DNA from: Thiohalorhabdus denitrificans
Lineage (GTDB): Bacteria > Pseudomonadota > Gammaproteobacteria > Thiohalorhabdales > Thiohalorhabdaceae
Length of the DNA stretch: 64,000 nt
Reading direction: 5' to 3'
Assembly (NCBI RefSeq): GCF_001399755.1
Contig: NZ_LJCP01000014.1
Location: forward strand, 248,001 to 312,000
Made by a program: the position numbers and the translations under genes. Each line of letters starts with the position of its first letter. Positions within the stretch are counted from its first letter, which is position 1. Shown in pieces: positions 56,483-64,000 of this stretch. The notes under the pieces are model-generated. The model made no database searches and was not told the origin of the DNA. It saw only the letters and a program-made list of their open reading frames with translations.

Positions 56483-57997
56483 ATGCCCCGCACTAGTTTT
56501 TACGTTCTTGTGGGCGTCCTGCTTGCGGTGGGCCTGGCCATGACCCTCCACCGCCACTTGGTGATGGAGGTGCCTCTCCTGCCGGGTGAGGAGCGGGAGG
56601 TCTGGGAAGTGGAGGCCGTGGTCACCTTCCAGGCCCAGGGGGACCCCGTGAAGGCCTCCCTCGCCATCCCCGCCAGCCCGCCCGGATTCCGCCTGCTGAC
56701 CGAGAGCACCGCCTCCACGGGCTACGGCCTCAACTACCTCGACGAGGAAGGCGGCCGTCGCGCCCAGTGGACGAAACGCCGGGCAACCGGCACTCAGCAG
56801 CTGTACTACGCCGCCCAGTTCCTGGTGGCGCCCGGGGATCCGCCGCCCCCGCCCATCCCGCCCCGGCCACCCCGCACCGTGGTCTGGGAGAGCCCCCTGG
56901 GGGCGGCCGCCAAGGAGGTGCTCGACCAGGCCCGGCAGCGCTCCGCGGACCCCTTGAGCCTCGCCCGCGAGCTCGCCAGCCGTCTGGCCGACCCCGGCGA
57001 CGACGAGAACGTCCAGCTTTTGGCCAAGCGCTTCGATGCCCCCGACCTCCTGGTGCGGCTGCTCCACCAGGCCGGGATCAGCGCCCGGACGGTGGAAGGG
57101 CTGCGCCTGCGGGACAGCCGCCGGCGGCAGAGCACGGAGACCTGGGTGACCGTGCACGACGCGGAAGCGGGGCGGCTGCTGATCAACCCCCGCGACGGCA
57201 GCACGGGCCGGCCCGAGGACCTCCTCCTCTGGGGCACGGGGCACGCGCCGCTGCTGGAGGTGGAAGGCGGGAAGGACTCGCGCGTCCTGTATTCCATGAT
57301 CCAGCGCAGCATCCCCGCCTCCTCGGCCATGCAGGACCAGCTCCGCGAGGAGAGCCTGCTGGACTTCTCCATCCACTCGCTGCCCCTGGGCGAGCAGGCC
57401 CTGTTCAAGAACATCCTGCTGATCCCGGTGGGGGCCCTGATGGTGGTGCTGCTGCGGATCCTGGTGGGCATCCAGACCTCCGGCACCTTCATGCCGGTCC
57501 TGATCGCCCTGGCCTTCATGCAGACCACCCTGACCACGGGCCTGATCGCCTTCGTCCTCATCGTCGGCACCGGCCTGCTGATCCGCAACTACCTGTCGCG
57601 CCTGAACCTGCTTCTTGTGGCCCGGGTGTCGGCGGTGATCATCACCGTGATCCTGATCATCTCCCTCTATTCCCTCCTGGCATACCGCCTCGGGGTCAAC
57701 CAGGGGCTGGTGATCACCTTCTTCCCCACCATCATCCTCTCCTGGACCATCGAGCGCATGTCCATCCTGTGGGAGGAGGAGGGCGCCTGGGAGGTCCTGA
57801 TCCAGGGCAGCGGCAGCCTGCTCACCGCCGTGCTCGCCTACCTGGCCATGAGCGAGCCCCTGGTGCGCCACCTGAGCTTCAATTTCCTCGGCGTGCAGCT
57901 GATCCTCATGGCCGTGGTGCTCCTGCTCGGCAGCTACACGGGCTACCGGCTGTCCGAGCTGCACCGCTTCCGGCACCTCGGCGAGGAGCGGGGCTGA
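56483..57997 (+). CDS. Inactive transglutaminase-like protein with seven-TM domain (UUP1 family)
   Basis: 504 residues: N-terminal anchor helix (about 5-22), a periplasmic transglutaminase-like region (about 100-250) in which no Cys-His-Asp triad is seen, then about seven transmembrane helices (300-495) beginning LFKNILLIPVGALMVVLLRI. This matches the transglutaminase/seven-TM proteins that always adjoin a RimK-like ATP-grasp gene. It lies 11 bases after the protease gene and one base before the ligase gene, so the three form an operon. Confidence 0.83.
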   Translation: MPRTSFYVLVGVLLAVGLAMTLHRHLVMEVPLLPGEEREVWEVEAVVTFQAQGDPVKASLAIPASPPGFRLLTESTASTGYGLNYLDEEGGRRAQWTKRRATGTQQLYYAAQFLVAPGDPPPPPIPPRPPRTVVWESPLGAAAKEVLDQARQRSADPLSLARELASRLADPGDDENVQLLAKRFDAPDLLVRLLHQAGISARTVEGLRLRDSRRRQSTETWVTVHDAEAGRLLINPRDGSTGRPEDLLLWGTGHAPLLEVEGGKDSRVLYSMIQRSIPASSAMQDQLREESLLDFSIHSLPLGEQALFKNILLIPVGALMVVLLRILVGIQTSGTFMPVLIALAFMQTTLTTGLIAFVLIVGTGLLIRNYLSRLNLLLVARVSAVIITVILIISLYSLLAYRLGVNQGLVITFFPTIILSWTIERMSILWEEEGAWEVLIQGSGSLLTAVLAYLAMSEPLVRHLSFNFLGVQLILMAVVLLLGSYTGYRLSELHRFRHLGEERG

Positions 57998-57998
57998 G

Positions 57999-58991
57999 AT
58001 GCTGGTGCGGCCCCGCCGGCTGCTGGCCCGCGGCGTAATCGGCATGAACCGGCGCAACGTCCACTACGTGGGCCGCTACAACGACCGGCGGCTGTATCCC
58101 CTGGTTGACGACAAGCTGCGCACCAAGCTGTTGGCCCGGGAGCACGGCGTCACCACGCCCGAGCTGATCGGGGTGGTGCGCTCCCAGTTCGAGGTCAAGC
58201 AGGTGGCCGACCGGGTGGCGGGCCGATCCGGCTTCGCGGTGAAGCCCGCCAAGGGCAGCGGCGGCAAGGGCCTGCTGGTGATCGATCGCCAGGAGGACGG
58301 CCGGTACCTGAAGCCCAGCGGCGCCGAGGTCACCCGGAAGGACCTCCAGCGCCACCTCTCCAACATCCTCTCCGGCCTCTACAGCCTGGGCGGCGCGCCG
58401 GACGCGGCCGTGATCGAGGAGCTGATCCGCTTCGATCACGGCTTCGCCGATTTCACCTACGAAGGGGTGCCGGACATCCGTGTGATCGTCTTCCGGGGCT
58501 ACCCGGTGATGGCCATGATGCGCCTGCCCACCGCCGCCTCCGACGGCAAGGCCAACCTCCACCAGGGTGCGGTGGGAGTGGGGCTGGACCTCACCGACGG
58601 ACGGGCCCTGCGGGGCGTCCAGTTCGGTCGGCCGCGCACCGACCACCCCGATACCGGGCGCGGGCTGGACGACTTGAAGGTCCCCTACTGGGAAACACTG
58701 CTGAACCTGGCGGCGGGCTGCTACGAATTCACCGGGCTGGGCTTCCTGGGCACGGATCTGGTCCTGGACCGCCACCACGGCCCCATGCTGCTCGAGCTCA
58801 ACGCCCGGCCCGGCCTGGCCATCCAGGTGGCCAACGGCCAGGGGCTGCGGGGGCCACTGGATCTGGTGGAGGGCCTGCCGGAGGGCCGGCCGGTCCACGA
58901 GCGCGTCGCCTTCAGCCGCGAGCGGCTGGGCCACGCCCCCGTGCCCGCCCCGGAACGGCGGGCCGGGGCCCCGGAAGCGGTCCCGGGCTGA
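57999..58991 (+). CDS. RimK-like ATP-grasp ligase
   Basis: 330 residues of the alpha-L-glutamate-ligase-related family. RNVHYVGRYNDRRLYPLVDD opens it; the ATP-binding loops include GFAVKPAKGSGGKGLLVI and VIEELIRFDHGFADFTYEG, and the metal-binding strand is GPMLLELNARPGLAIQVAN. ATP-grasp ligases join carboxylates to amines via acyl phosphates. The amino-acid donor and acceptor in this module are not readable. Start two codons after the upstream stop. Confidence 0.88.
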   Translation: MLVRPRRLLARGVIGMNRRNVHYVGRYNDRRLYPLVDDKLRTKLLAREHGVTTPELIGVVRSQFEVKQVADRVAGRSGFAVKPAKGSGGKGLLVIDRQEDGRYLKPSGAEVTRKDLQRHLSNILSGLYSLGGAPDAAVIEELIRFDHGFADFTYEGVPDIRVIVFRGYPVMAMMRLPTAASDGKANLHQGAVGVGLDLTDGRALRGVQFGRPRTDHPDTGRGLDDLKVPYWETLLNLAAGCYEFTGLGFLGTDLVLDRHHGPMLLELNARPGLAIQVANGQGLRGPLDLVEGLPEGRPVHERVAFSRERLGHAPVPAPERRAGAPEAVPG

Positions 58992-59039
58992 ACGGAAGGG
59001 GTGTCTTTGCGGAAGCGGTCCCCGGCCGCCCCGGCGGGA

Positions 59040-59966
59040 TCACGAAGCCGCCGGCTTACCCGGGAGCTCCAGGGAAAGGCCATCGGCGGCGGCCTCGGTG
59101 GCGGGGAACACCGCCCGCGCCTCCGCCAAGTGGGTGTCCGGGTCGGCGTAGCGCTGGGAGAAGTGCCAGAGATAGAGCGTGTCGGCGCCGGCGTCCCGGG
59201 CGGTGGCGGCGGCCTGGGCGGCGGTGCTGTGGCCGGTCTCTCCCGCCCGTGCAAGGTGCGCCTCGGTGAAGGTGCTGTCGTGCACCAGAAGATCCGCCCC
59301 GGCGGCCAGGGCCACGACGTTGCGATTGGGGCGGGTATCCGAGGAGAACACCAGGCTGCGTCCCGACCGGCCCGGGCCCACCACCTCCTCCGGGCGCACC
59401 ATCCGGCCGCCCTCCCCCTCCACCGTCTCCCCCGCTTTCAGCCGCCCCAGGGCCGGGCCCTCCGGAACGCCGAGCCGGCGGGCGCGCTCCACATCCAGAT
59501 GGCCCGGCTGATCCGGCTCCTGGAGCCGGTAGCCGAGCACCGGCACGGAGTGGTCCATCCAGGCGCTGGTGACCGTGAGGCCGTCCAGCGTCACCGGCGC
59601 CTCCGGGCCGATCTCATGGGCGATGGTGCAGAAGGTGGGCGAGAACGGCGCCAAGTTCACCGCCCGGCGCACGAACTCCTTCACCCCCGGCGGCCCGTAG
59701 ATGTCCAGCCGCCGCTCGCGGCCCATGAGCTGGAAGGTCTGCAGCAGCCCGGGCAGCCCCAGGCAGTGGTCGGCGTGGAAATGGGAGAAGAAGACGGCCC
59801 GCAGCCGGCCGTAGCCCACCCCGGCGGCCTGCAGCGCCCGCAGGGTGCCCTCGCCGCAGTCGAGCAGGTAGAGCCGCCGCCCCCGCTCCACGGCGAGGGC
59901 GGTGACGTTGCGCTGCGGCGTGGGGTAGCCGGCCCCGGTGCCGAGGAAGGTCAGGCGCAGGTCCAT
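59040..59966 (-). CDS. rnz: Ribonuclease Z (tRNase Z)
   Basis: 308 residues of the metallo-beta-lactamase superfamily: [20 protein letters not shown], the zinc motif [40 protein letters not shown] and [12 protein letters not shown]. It matures tRNA 3' ends. Length is that of the short bacterial form. It is followed on the same strand by nothing close and is preceded, seven bases away, by the CopD-like gene. Confidence 0.95.
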   Translation of the reverse strand: MDLRLTFLGTGAGYPTPQRNVTALAVERGRRLYLLDCGEGTLRALQAAGVGYGRLRAVFFSHFHADHCLGLPGLLQTFQLMGRERRLDIYGPPGVKEFVRRAVNLAPFSPTFCTIAHEIGPEAPVTLDGLTVTSAWMDHSVPVLGYRLQEPDQPGHLDVERARRLGVPEGPALGRLKAGETVEGEGGRMVRPEEVVGPGRSGRSLVFSSDTRPNRNVVALAAGADLLVHDSTFTEAHLARAGETGHSTAAQAAATARDAGADTLYLWHFSQRYADPDTHLAEARAVFPATEAAADGLSLELPGKPAAS

Positions 59967-59973
59967 GGCCGCC

Positions 59974-60447
59974 CTACTGCAGGATCGGCAGGCCCCGCGC
60001 GCCGGCGACGGCGATGACGATCACCACGATCCCGATGGAGAAGTTGGCGCCCACCATCCGACGAATGCGGCCGAGCTGGCGACCGCCTTCCTGCCATTCC
60101 TCGGCCTCCACGGCCCGCCGGAGCTTGCGGTAGGGCGCGAAGAAGACGTGCAGGTAGAGGGCGATCATGAGCAGGCCCAGGCCGTTCATGAGGTGCACGT
60201 ACAGCGGGGCCGCGCCCATTCCTCCCATGTAGCCGAAGATGACCCCGTAGCCGGTGACCAGGAGCAGGATCACCGACGCCCAGACCCAGGGGAAGAAGCC
60301 CCGGAAGGTGGCCACCCACAGGCGCAGGCGCTGGGGACCCTCCAGCTCGGTGGCGGCGGCGGGGCGCTGGAAGGACCAGGCGAAGATCATGCCCCCCACC
60401 CAGAGCACCACAAAGACCACGTGGACGGCGACGAGAAAGGCGTACAT
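59974..60447 (-). CDS. CopD-like four-helix membrane protein
   Basis: 157 residues with four transmembrane helices. Helix 1 ([20 protein letters not shown]) has a His and the others include [16 protein letters not shown] and [19 protein letters not shown] with further His residues. This is the pattern of CopD/heme-binding membrane proteins. A role in copper or heme handling is possible but unproven. It ends seven bases before the rnz start codon, suggesting co-transcription. Confidence 0.72.
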   Translation of the reverse strand: MYAFLVAVHVVFVVLWVGGMIFAWSFQRPAAATELEGPQRLRLWVATFRGFFPWVWASVILLLVTGYGVIFGYMGGMGAAPLYVHLMNGLGLLMIALYLHVFFAPYRKLRRAVEAEEWQEGGRQLGRIRRMVGANFSIGIVVIVIAVAGARGLPILQ

Positions 60448-60807
60448 GGCGGCTCCTATGATTGCGTTTCCGCGCCCCGGGGCCGGTCCTCGCGCCTCCG
60501 CCGGGAAGCCCCCGCATGGACCGGACCCGGAACCCGCGGAGGGCGAGGACTAAACCGGCCGGGTGAGCGTACTGGTCGGTTTTTCCGGGGGCAGCGTAAC
60601 GGAAGCCCGCCGCCTCCGCCACCGCGCCGACCCATAGATCTTTCTCTATGCAACCCAGAAGAAATCCCTTCTTCTGGAGCCCCATGGGGACCGGTAGAAT
60701 CCGTGCCGCATCCGTTGCCACGCAGCCGACGCGGGCAGGCGCCTTGCGCCCCGGACCCGCGCACCCGATCCGCGCATTTCCATCTCCAGGAACCAAGCCG
60801 CCGGGCC
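60448..60807. other. Divergent promoter region between the CopD-like and CsoS1D-like genes
   Basis: No gene is supported. TAGAAT at 60695-60700, with TTCTGG 17 bases before it, is a plausible -10/-35 pair for the shell-protein gene about 110 bases before its ATG. Confidence 0.35.
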
Positions 60808-61422
60808 ATGATCCAGCTCCGAACCTACGTCTACATCGACTCCCTCCAACCGCAGCTGGCCGAGTACATGGCCACGGTGTCCCAGGGCTTCCTTCCGGTG
60901 CCGGGGGATTCGTGCCTGTGGGTGGAGGTCTCCCCGGGCATGGCCGTGCACCGCCTCACGGACGTCGCCCTCAAGGCCACACGCGTCCGCCTGGCCCAGC
61001 AGGTGATCGAGCGGGAATACGGCTCCCTGGTGATCCACCATCCGGACCAGAGCGACGTCCAGGAGGCCGGGCGCACCCTCCTGCAGCGCCTCGCGGCGCA
61101 GCAGGCCGAGCGCCAGAAATGCGAGGTGGCCTGGAGCGAGACCATCCGCGGTATGACCCCCGACCACACGGTGCTCATCAACCGCCAGGACCGGCGCGGC
61201 TCCATGATCCTTCCGGAGCAGAGCATGTTCATCCTGGAAACGGAGCCCGCCGGCTACATCGTCTACGCCGCCAACCAGGCCGAGAAGGCGGCCAGCATTA
61301 CCCTCATAGACGTCCGGGCCGTCGGCGCCTTCGGCCGATTGACCCTGGCCGGCAGCGAGGCCGACGTGGACGAAGCCGCGGCGGCCGCCATAGCCGCCGT
61401 GGAACGGCCGGCGGGGACCTGA
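60808..61422 (+). CDS. csoS1D: Tandem BMC-domain shell protein, CsoS1D-like
   Basis: 204 residues made of two bacterial-microcompartment domains. The first (about 4-95) has [40 protein letters not shown] and [13 protein letters not shown]; the second (about 105-198) ends with [20 protein letters not shown] and [11 protein letters not shown]. The Glu68-Arg69 pair falls where CsoS1D proteins place their pore-gating Glu-Arg (E120/R121 in Prochlorococcus). The N-terminal extension of the cyanobacterial form is missing. CsoS1D forms stacked trimers with a gated pore in alpha-carboxysome shells. Proximity to cbbL supports the call. Confidence 0.78.
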   Translation: MIQLRTYVYIDSLQPQLAEYMATVSQGFLPVPGDSCLWVEVSPGMAVHRLTDVALKATRVRLAQQVIEREYGSLVIHHPDQSDVQEAGRTLLQRLAAQQAERQKCEVAWSETIRGMTPDHTVLINRQDRRGSMILPEQSMFILETEPAGYIVYAANQAEKAASITLIDVRAVGAFGRLTLAGSEADVDEAAAAAIAAVERPAGT

Positions 61423-61438
61423 CCGGGATAGGGATCCA

Positions 61439-62002
61439 ATGCATCGTCGCGAGCTGCTTACGCTGCTGGACAGCCACCGTACCCACTTCCCGGAAGAGGC
61501 CGGCTTCGTGGACCGCGCCCGGCGCTTCGTTCTCGACCACCCCGACTGCTTCCACCGGGACCTCCTGCCCGGCCACGTGACCGGGTCCGCCTGGGTGGTC
61601 AACCCGGCCCGCGACCGGGCGCTCATGCTGCATCACGGCAAGCATGACCGGTGGTTCCAGCCCGGCGGCCACGCCGACGGGGACGCCGACATCCTGCGGG
61701 TGGCCCTGCGGGAGACGGCCGAGGAGACCGGCCTGGAACCGGACCGGATCCGCCTGGTGGACGGCACCGTCTTCGACCTCGACCACCACGTCATCCCCGC
61801 CCAGGCGCACTTCCCCGAGCACTTCCATTTCGACGTGCGCTTCCTCGTGGAGATCGACGATCGGCTTCCCGTGCCCGGGAGCGTGGAGTCCCACGAGGTG
61901 CTTTGGCTCCCCCTGAACGAGGTGCCGCGCCTGAACAACAACCGCTCCACTTGGCGCATGCTGGAAAAGACCCGCCGCCTGCGGACCAGCCTGCCTCTGT
62001 AA
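61439..62002 (+). CDS. Nudix hydrolase
   Basis: 187 residues with a Nudix box at about 77-99: GGHADGDADILRVALRETAE followed by ETGLE. The REUxEExGU half is intact (RETAEETGL), while the first Glu of the consensus is Ala, a variation seen in some subfamilies. It hydrolyses a nucleoside diphosphate linked to another moiety; the substrate is not readable. AGGGA lies before the ATG, 16 bases after the shell-protein stop, so the two are probably co-transcribed. Confidence 0.85.
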   Translation: MHRRELLTLLDSHRTHFPEEAGFVDRARRFVLDHPDCFHRDLLPGHVTGSAWVVNPARDRALMLHHGKHDRWFQPGGHADGDADILRVALRETAEETGLEPDRIRLVDGTVFDLDHHVIPAQAHFPEHFHFDVRFLVEIDDRLPVPGSVESHEVLWLPLNEVPRLNNNRSTWRMLEKTRRLRTSLPL

Positions 62003-62060
62003 CCCGGAAGGCCTCCGCAACGCCCTGCCCCGCAGCCCTGGCTGGCGCCGGTGAGGGCTT

Positions 62061-62585
62061 CTAATTGGTCTGGTCGCCCCCGAAGCGATTCAGCCACCGG
62101 AGGCGATCCTGGTAAAGCCGCCACATGCCCTCGGCAATGTCGCCTCGGCGATCCGGCGATGTAAGGCGTCCGGTAGTGAAGGCGGCCAGCGCCTGGCGGC
62201 TGACCAGGTAGGGGCCGTCCCCGGCATCCCCGAAAAAGAGGATGATGCCCGAACGGTTGACACGGGCCGAAGGCAGGATGCCGCCTATGATCTGGGTATC
62301 CTTTTTCCCCTCCCCACCCAGGACCACCCCCTGCTGCCCATAAGGGACCACGAGGCTCCCAACCAGATAGGGAATGGATTCCCCACACGACAGACACACT
62401 TCGACCTCCCCTAGCGCTCCTTCCCGCTCCGCTTCGGAAAGCACCCAAGGATCATCCAGTACGTAGGCCTTTGTCTGCAGGCGAGTCCGGTTCCAGGCAC
62501 CATTGGGCAGGAGCAGGGGGGCCGGACGTGCACAAGTGGGGCAGCGCCACCCACGGGTCCAGGGTCCTTCAACGACGTTGCCCAT
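62061..62585 (-). CDS. Hypothetical protein with two CxxC motifs
   Basis: 174 residues without a recognised family. Two CxxC pairs, WRCPTCARP and EVCLSCGES, are about 50 residues apart and could bind one zinc. The middle has strands (PYLVGSLVVPYGQQGVVLGG) and FFGDAGDGPYLVSRQALAAF; the C-terminus is basic-aromatic (MWRLYQDRLRWLNRFGGDQT). AAGGAGAAACACGGT precedes the ATG, a clear ribosome-binding site. Composition is slightly less GC-rich than the neighbours. It lies between the Nudix gene (convergent) and cbbR (same strand). Confidence 0.6.
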   Translation of the reverse strand: MGNVVEGPWTRGWRCPTCARPAPLLLPNGAWNRTRLQTKAYVLDDPWVLSEAEREGALGEVEVCLSCGESIPYLVGSLVVPYGQQGVVLGGEGKKDTQIIGGILPSARVNRSGIILFFGDAGDGPYLVSRQALAAFTTGRLTSPDRRGDIAEGMWRLYQDRLRWLNRFGGDQTN

Positions 62586-62739
62586 ACCGTGTTTCTCCTT
62601 GGACGGCCGTAGTCCTTCTCGCACTGCGCGAACACCCAACGCCTTATTCTTTGACCTAAGCCACGGCGGTTATGCACTCCCGCCCCCATGCGGGCAGGTA
62701 CTCCTTGCGGCAATACGGGGCGCACCAAGCCTGGCCGCC

Positions 62740-63690
62740 CTACCTCCCAGCCTCATAGGTGGCCTCGGGGACAACCTCCCCGGAGGCCACCTGCTGCACC
62801 AGATCCCCTCCCTCTTCGGTGAGGAAGTCCAGGAAGGTCCGCGCCACCACGGAAAGCTTCTTCTCCTTGAGGTGCACGGCGTACCAGTGGCGCTTCAGGG
62901 GAAAGCCCGCCACGTCCAGCACCACCAGACGGCCCGTGGTGCGCTCCAGGGAGAGGGTGTGCCAGGAGAGCACCGACAGCCCCAGCCCGGCCATCACGGC
63001 CTGCTTGATGGTCTCGTTGCTGCCCAGCTCCATGCTGCCCTTCAGCGACAGACCGCGCTCGGCGAAGTACTGCTCCATGGCCAGTCGGGTACCCGAGCCA
63101 GCCTCCCGGACCACGAAGGGCTCCTCGGCCAGGCGCTCGGGAGTGATCTCCCCTTCCCCCACCAGCGGGTGCTCCGGCGGGGCCACCACCACCAGGGGGT
63201 TCTCGGTGAAGGCGGTGCCGGTGACGTTCATGCCCTTGGGCACGCGGCCCATGATGGCCAGTTCGTCCTCGTTGGCCGCCAGGCGCTCCAGGACGTTCTC
63301 CCGGTTGCTCACCTCTAGGCGGATCTCCACCCCCGGATAGCGCCGCGAGAAGCCCCCCAGCAGGTGGGGGGCGAAGTACTTGGCGGTGGTGGTCACCGCC
63401 AGGCGCAGATGGCCGCGGACCATGCCCGCCAGGTCCGCCACCGCCATCTCCAGATCCTCGAGGCGATGGCGCACGTCCAGGGCCGCCCGCTGCACCTCGG
63501 CCCCGGCGTCGGTCAGGTAGAGGCGCTTGCCCACGTGCTCGATCAGGGGCAGCCCGGCCTCCTCCTCCATCTGCCGGATGTGGCCGGAAACCGCCGGCTG
63601 GGTCATGAACAGCTCCTCGGCGGCCCGGGTGTAGTTGAGGTGGCGGGCCACCGCCTCGAAGACCTGTAACTGGCGAAGAGTAAGGTGCAT
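62740..63690 (-). CDS. cbbR: LysR-type regulator CbbR
   Basis: 316 residues: helix-turn-helix at the N-terminus (LTLRQLQVFEAVARHLNYTR, LFMTQPAVSGHIRQMEEEAG), then the effector-binding domain (LRLAVTTTAKYFAPHLLGGF, NVTGTAFTENPLVVVAPPEH, GSGTRLAMEQYFAERG, LGSNETIKQAVMAGLGLSVL), all typical of CbbR. It activates the Calvin-cycle operon in response to metabolites such as phosphoenolpyruvate, RuBP or NADPH. It is divergent from the RuBisCO large-subunit gene, the classical arrangement. Start placed at MHLTLRQL, the family N-terminus. Confidence 0.93.
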   Translation of the reverse strand: MHLTLRQLQVFEAVARHLNYTRAAEELFMTQPAVSGHIRQMEEEAGLPLIEHVGKRLYLTDAGAEVQRAALDVRHRLEDLEMAVADLAGMVRGHLRLAVTTTAKYFAPHLLGGFSRRYPGVEIRLEVSNRENVLERLAANEDELAIMGRVPKGMNVTGTAFTENPLVVVAPPEHPLVGEGEITPERLAEEPFVVREAGSGTRLAMEQYFAERGLSLKGSMELGSNETIKQAVMAGLGLSVLSWHTLSLERTTGRLVVLDVAGFPLKRHWYAVHLKEKKLSVVARTFLDFLTEEGGDLVQQVASGEVVPEATYEAGR

Positions 63691-63727
63691 ATTGATTTTT
63701 GACCCGGGATAGGGCAGCGGGGATTTG

Positions 63728-63751
63728 GATAACCTTAGAGTTATGGTTACC
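63728..63751. promoter_or_regulatory. Candidate CbbR-binding dyad
   Basis: TAACC (63730-63734) and GGTTA (63745-63749) are inverted 5-bp arms in an AT-rich block between cbbR and cbbL, 10 bases apart. LysR-type activators bind such T-N11-A dyads. The distance to the cbbL start (about 130 bases) and cbbR start (about 40) fits joint control of both genes. Confidence 0.5.
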
Positions 63752-63764
63752 CGAAAAAATCCCG

Positions 63765-63798
63765 ATTTCAAATTATTCTTCCGCCGCCCTAGACTTAT
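63765..63798 (+). promoter_or_regulatory. Candidate cbbL promoter
   Basis: TTTCAA and TAGACT are separated by 18 bases, just downstream of the CbbR-like dyad, and AT-richer than the surroundings. The -35 match is weak, as expected for an activator-dependent promoter. Confidence 0.4.
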
Positions 63799-63881
63799 CC
63801 GCAGTTATCGGGCCGGCACCCCCGAAACGGGCGCCAACGGCGCCCGACCGAATCCACATACCCCATGATAGGAGAAGCGCC

Positions 63882-64000
63882 ATGGGTAAGAAGTTCGAGG
63901 CCGGGGTAAAGGACTACCGGGAAACCTATTGGGAACCGGATTACCCCATCAAGGAAAGCGACTTTCTCGCCTGCTTCAAGGTGACGCCCCAGCCCGGCGT
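63882..64000 (+). CDS. cbbL: RuBisCO large subunit, form I (partial, 5' end)
   Basis: The first 39 codons before the window edge: [20 protein letters not shown] followed by [20 protein letters not shown]. YRETYWxPxYxPxxSDxLACFKxTPQPGV is the N-terminal signature of form IA large subunits. AGGAG sits six bases before the ATG. The enzyme fixes carbon dioxide onto ribulose bisphosphate. The sub-class (IAc carboxysomal or IAq) cannot be settled without the rest of the operon, but the CsoS1D-like gene 2.5 kb away favours a carboxysome. Confidence 0.95.
   Translation, partial: MGKKFEAGVKDYRETYWEPDYPIKESDFLACFKVTPQPG

Overview
The window is about 64 kb of very GC-rich, gene-dense chromosome. I see no insertion sequence, integrase, CRISPR array or rRNA. 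Gene content points to a gammaproteobacterium: dnaX–ybaB–recR next to the 4.5S RNA, purB, nadA, a HemG-type flavodoxin, NtrC-type regulators and OmpW/Ail-like barrels. The right edge starts a form I RuBisCO large subunit behind a divergent CbbR regulator, close to a CsoS1D-like carboxysome shell protein. With a BCCT compatible-solute transporter, a DsrE-like protein, a rhodanese and a c'-like cytochrome, this suggests a halophilic or halotolerant, autotrophic sulfur oxidiser of the Thiohalorhabdus kind. The organism assignment is inference; the gene families are read from the sequence.

1-12 kb: a partial small gene, a 35-residue membrane peptide, an ArsC-like reductase, phosphoglycerate mutase, a MOSC protein and a membrane zinc peptidase. 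Next comes a minus-strand operon of RND adaptor, RND pump, BCCT transporter and a 30-residue membrane peptide with overlapping stop/start codons, running into the remnant of an outer-membrane protein gene. An OmpW-like barrel with its own terminator and a lipoprotein phospholipase D/cardiolipin synthase follow.

12-34 kb: HemG-like flavodoxin, periplasmic DsrE-like protein, two small zinc-ribbon regulators, a single-chain fusion of the two subunits of an isoquinoline-oxidoreductase-type molybdenum hydroxylase, a four-PAS histidine kinase with a secreted repeat protein, phosphoglucomutase, an AGCS symporter divergent from purB, DUF3015, hydrolase/BON pair, glutathionyl-hydroquinone reductase divergent from nadA, thioredoxin, a c'-like cytochrome and an M48 lipoprotein protease.

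33-46 kb: three small secreted low-complexity proteins on the minus strand lie back to back with a sensor kinase and an NtrC-class sigma-54 activator. A close match to a sigma-54 promoter sits in the divergent intergenic region, a layout like the zraP/zraSR envelope-stress locus. Tex, a rhodanese, a CPA2 antiporter, a LonB-like protease and a tandem universal stress protein follow.

46-59 kb: an uncharacterised coiled-coil membrane protein is coupled to a VWA-like lipoprotein, followed by dodecin and a DUF1232 protein. Then come recR, ybaB, dnaX, 4.5S RNA and tRNA-Ser(GGA) on the minus strand, an NfeD/slipin pair, and the three-gene module of retropepsin-like lipoprotein, seven-TM transglutaminase-like protein and RimK-like ATP-grasp ligase.

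59-64 kb: RNase Z, a CopD-like membrane protein, the CsoS1D-like shell protein with a Nudix hydrolase, an unknown two-CxxC protein, cbbR and the start of cbbL. Three intergenic sites carry five copies of one REP-like hairpin family.
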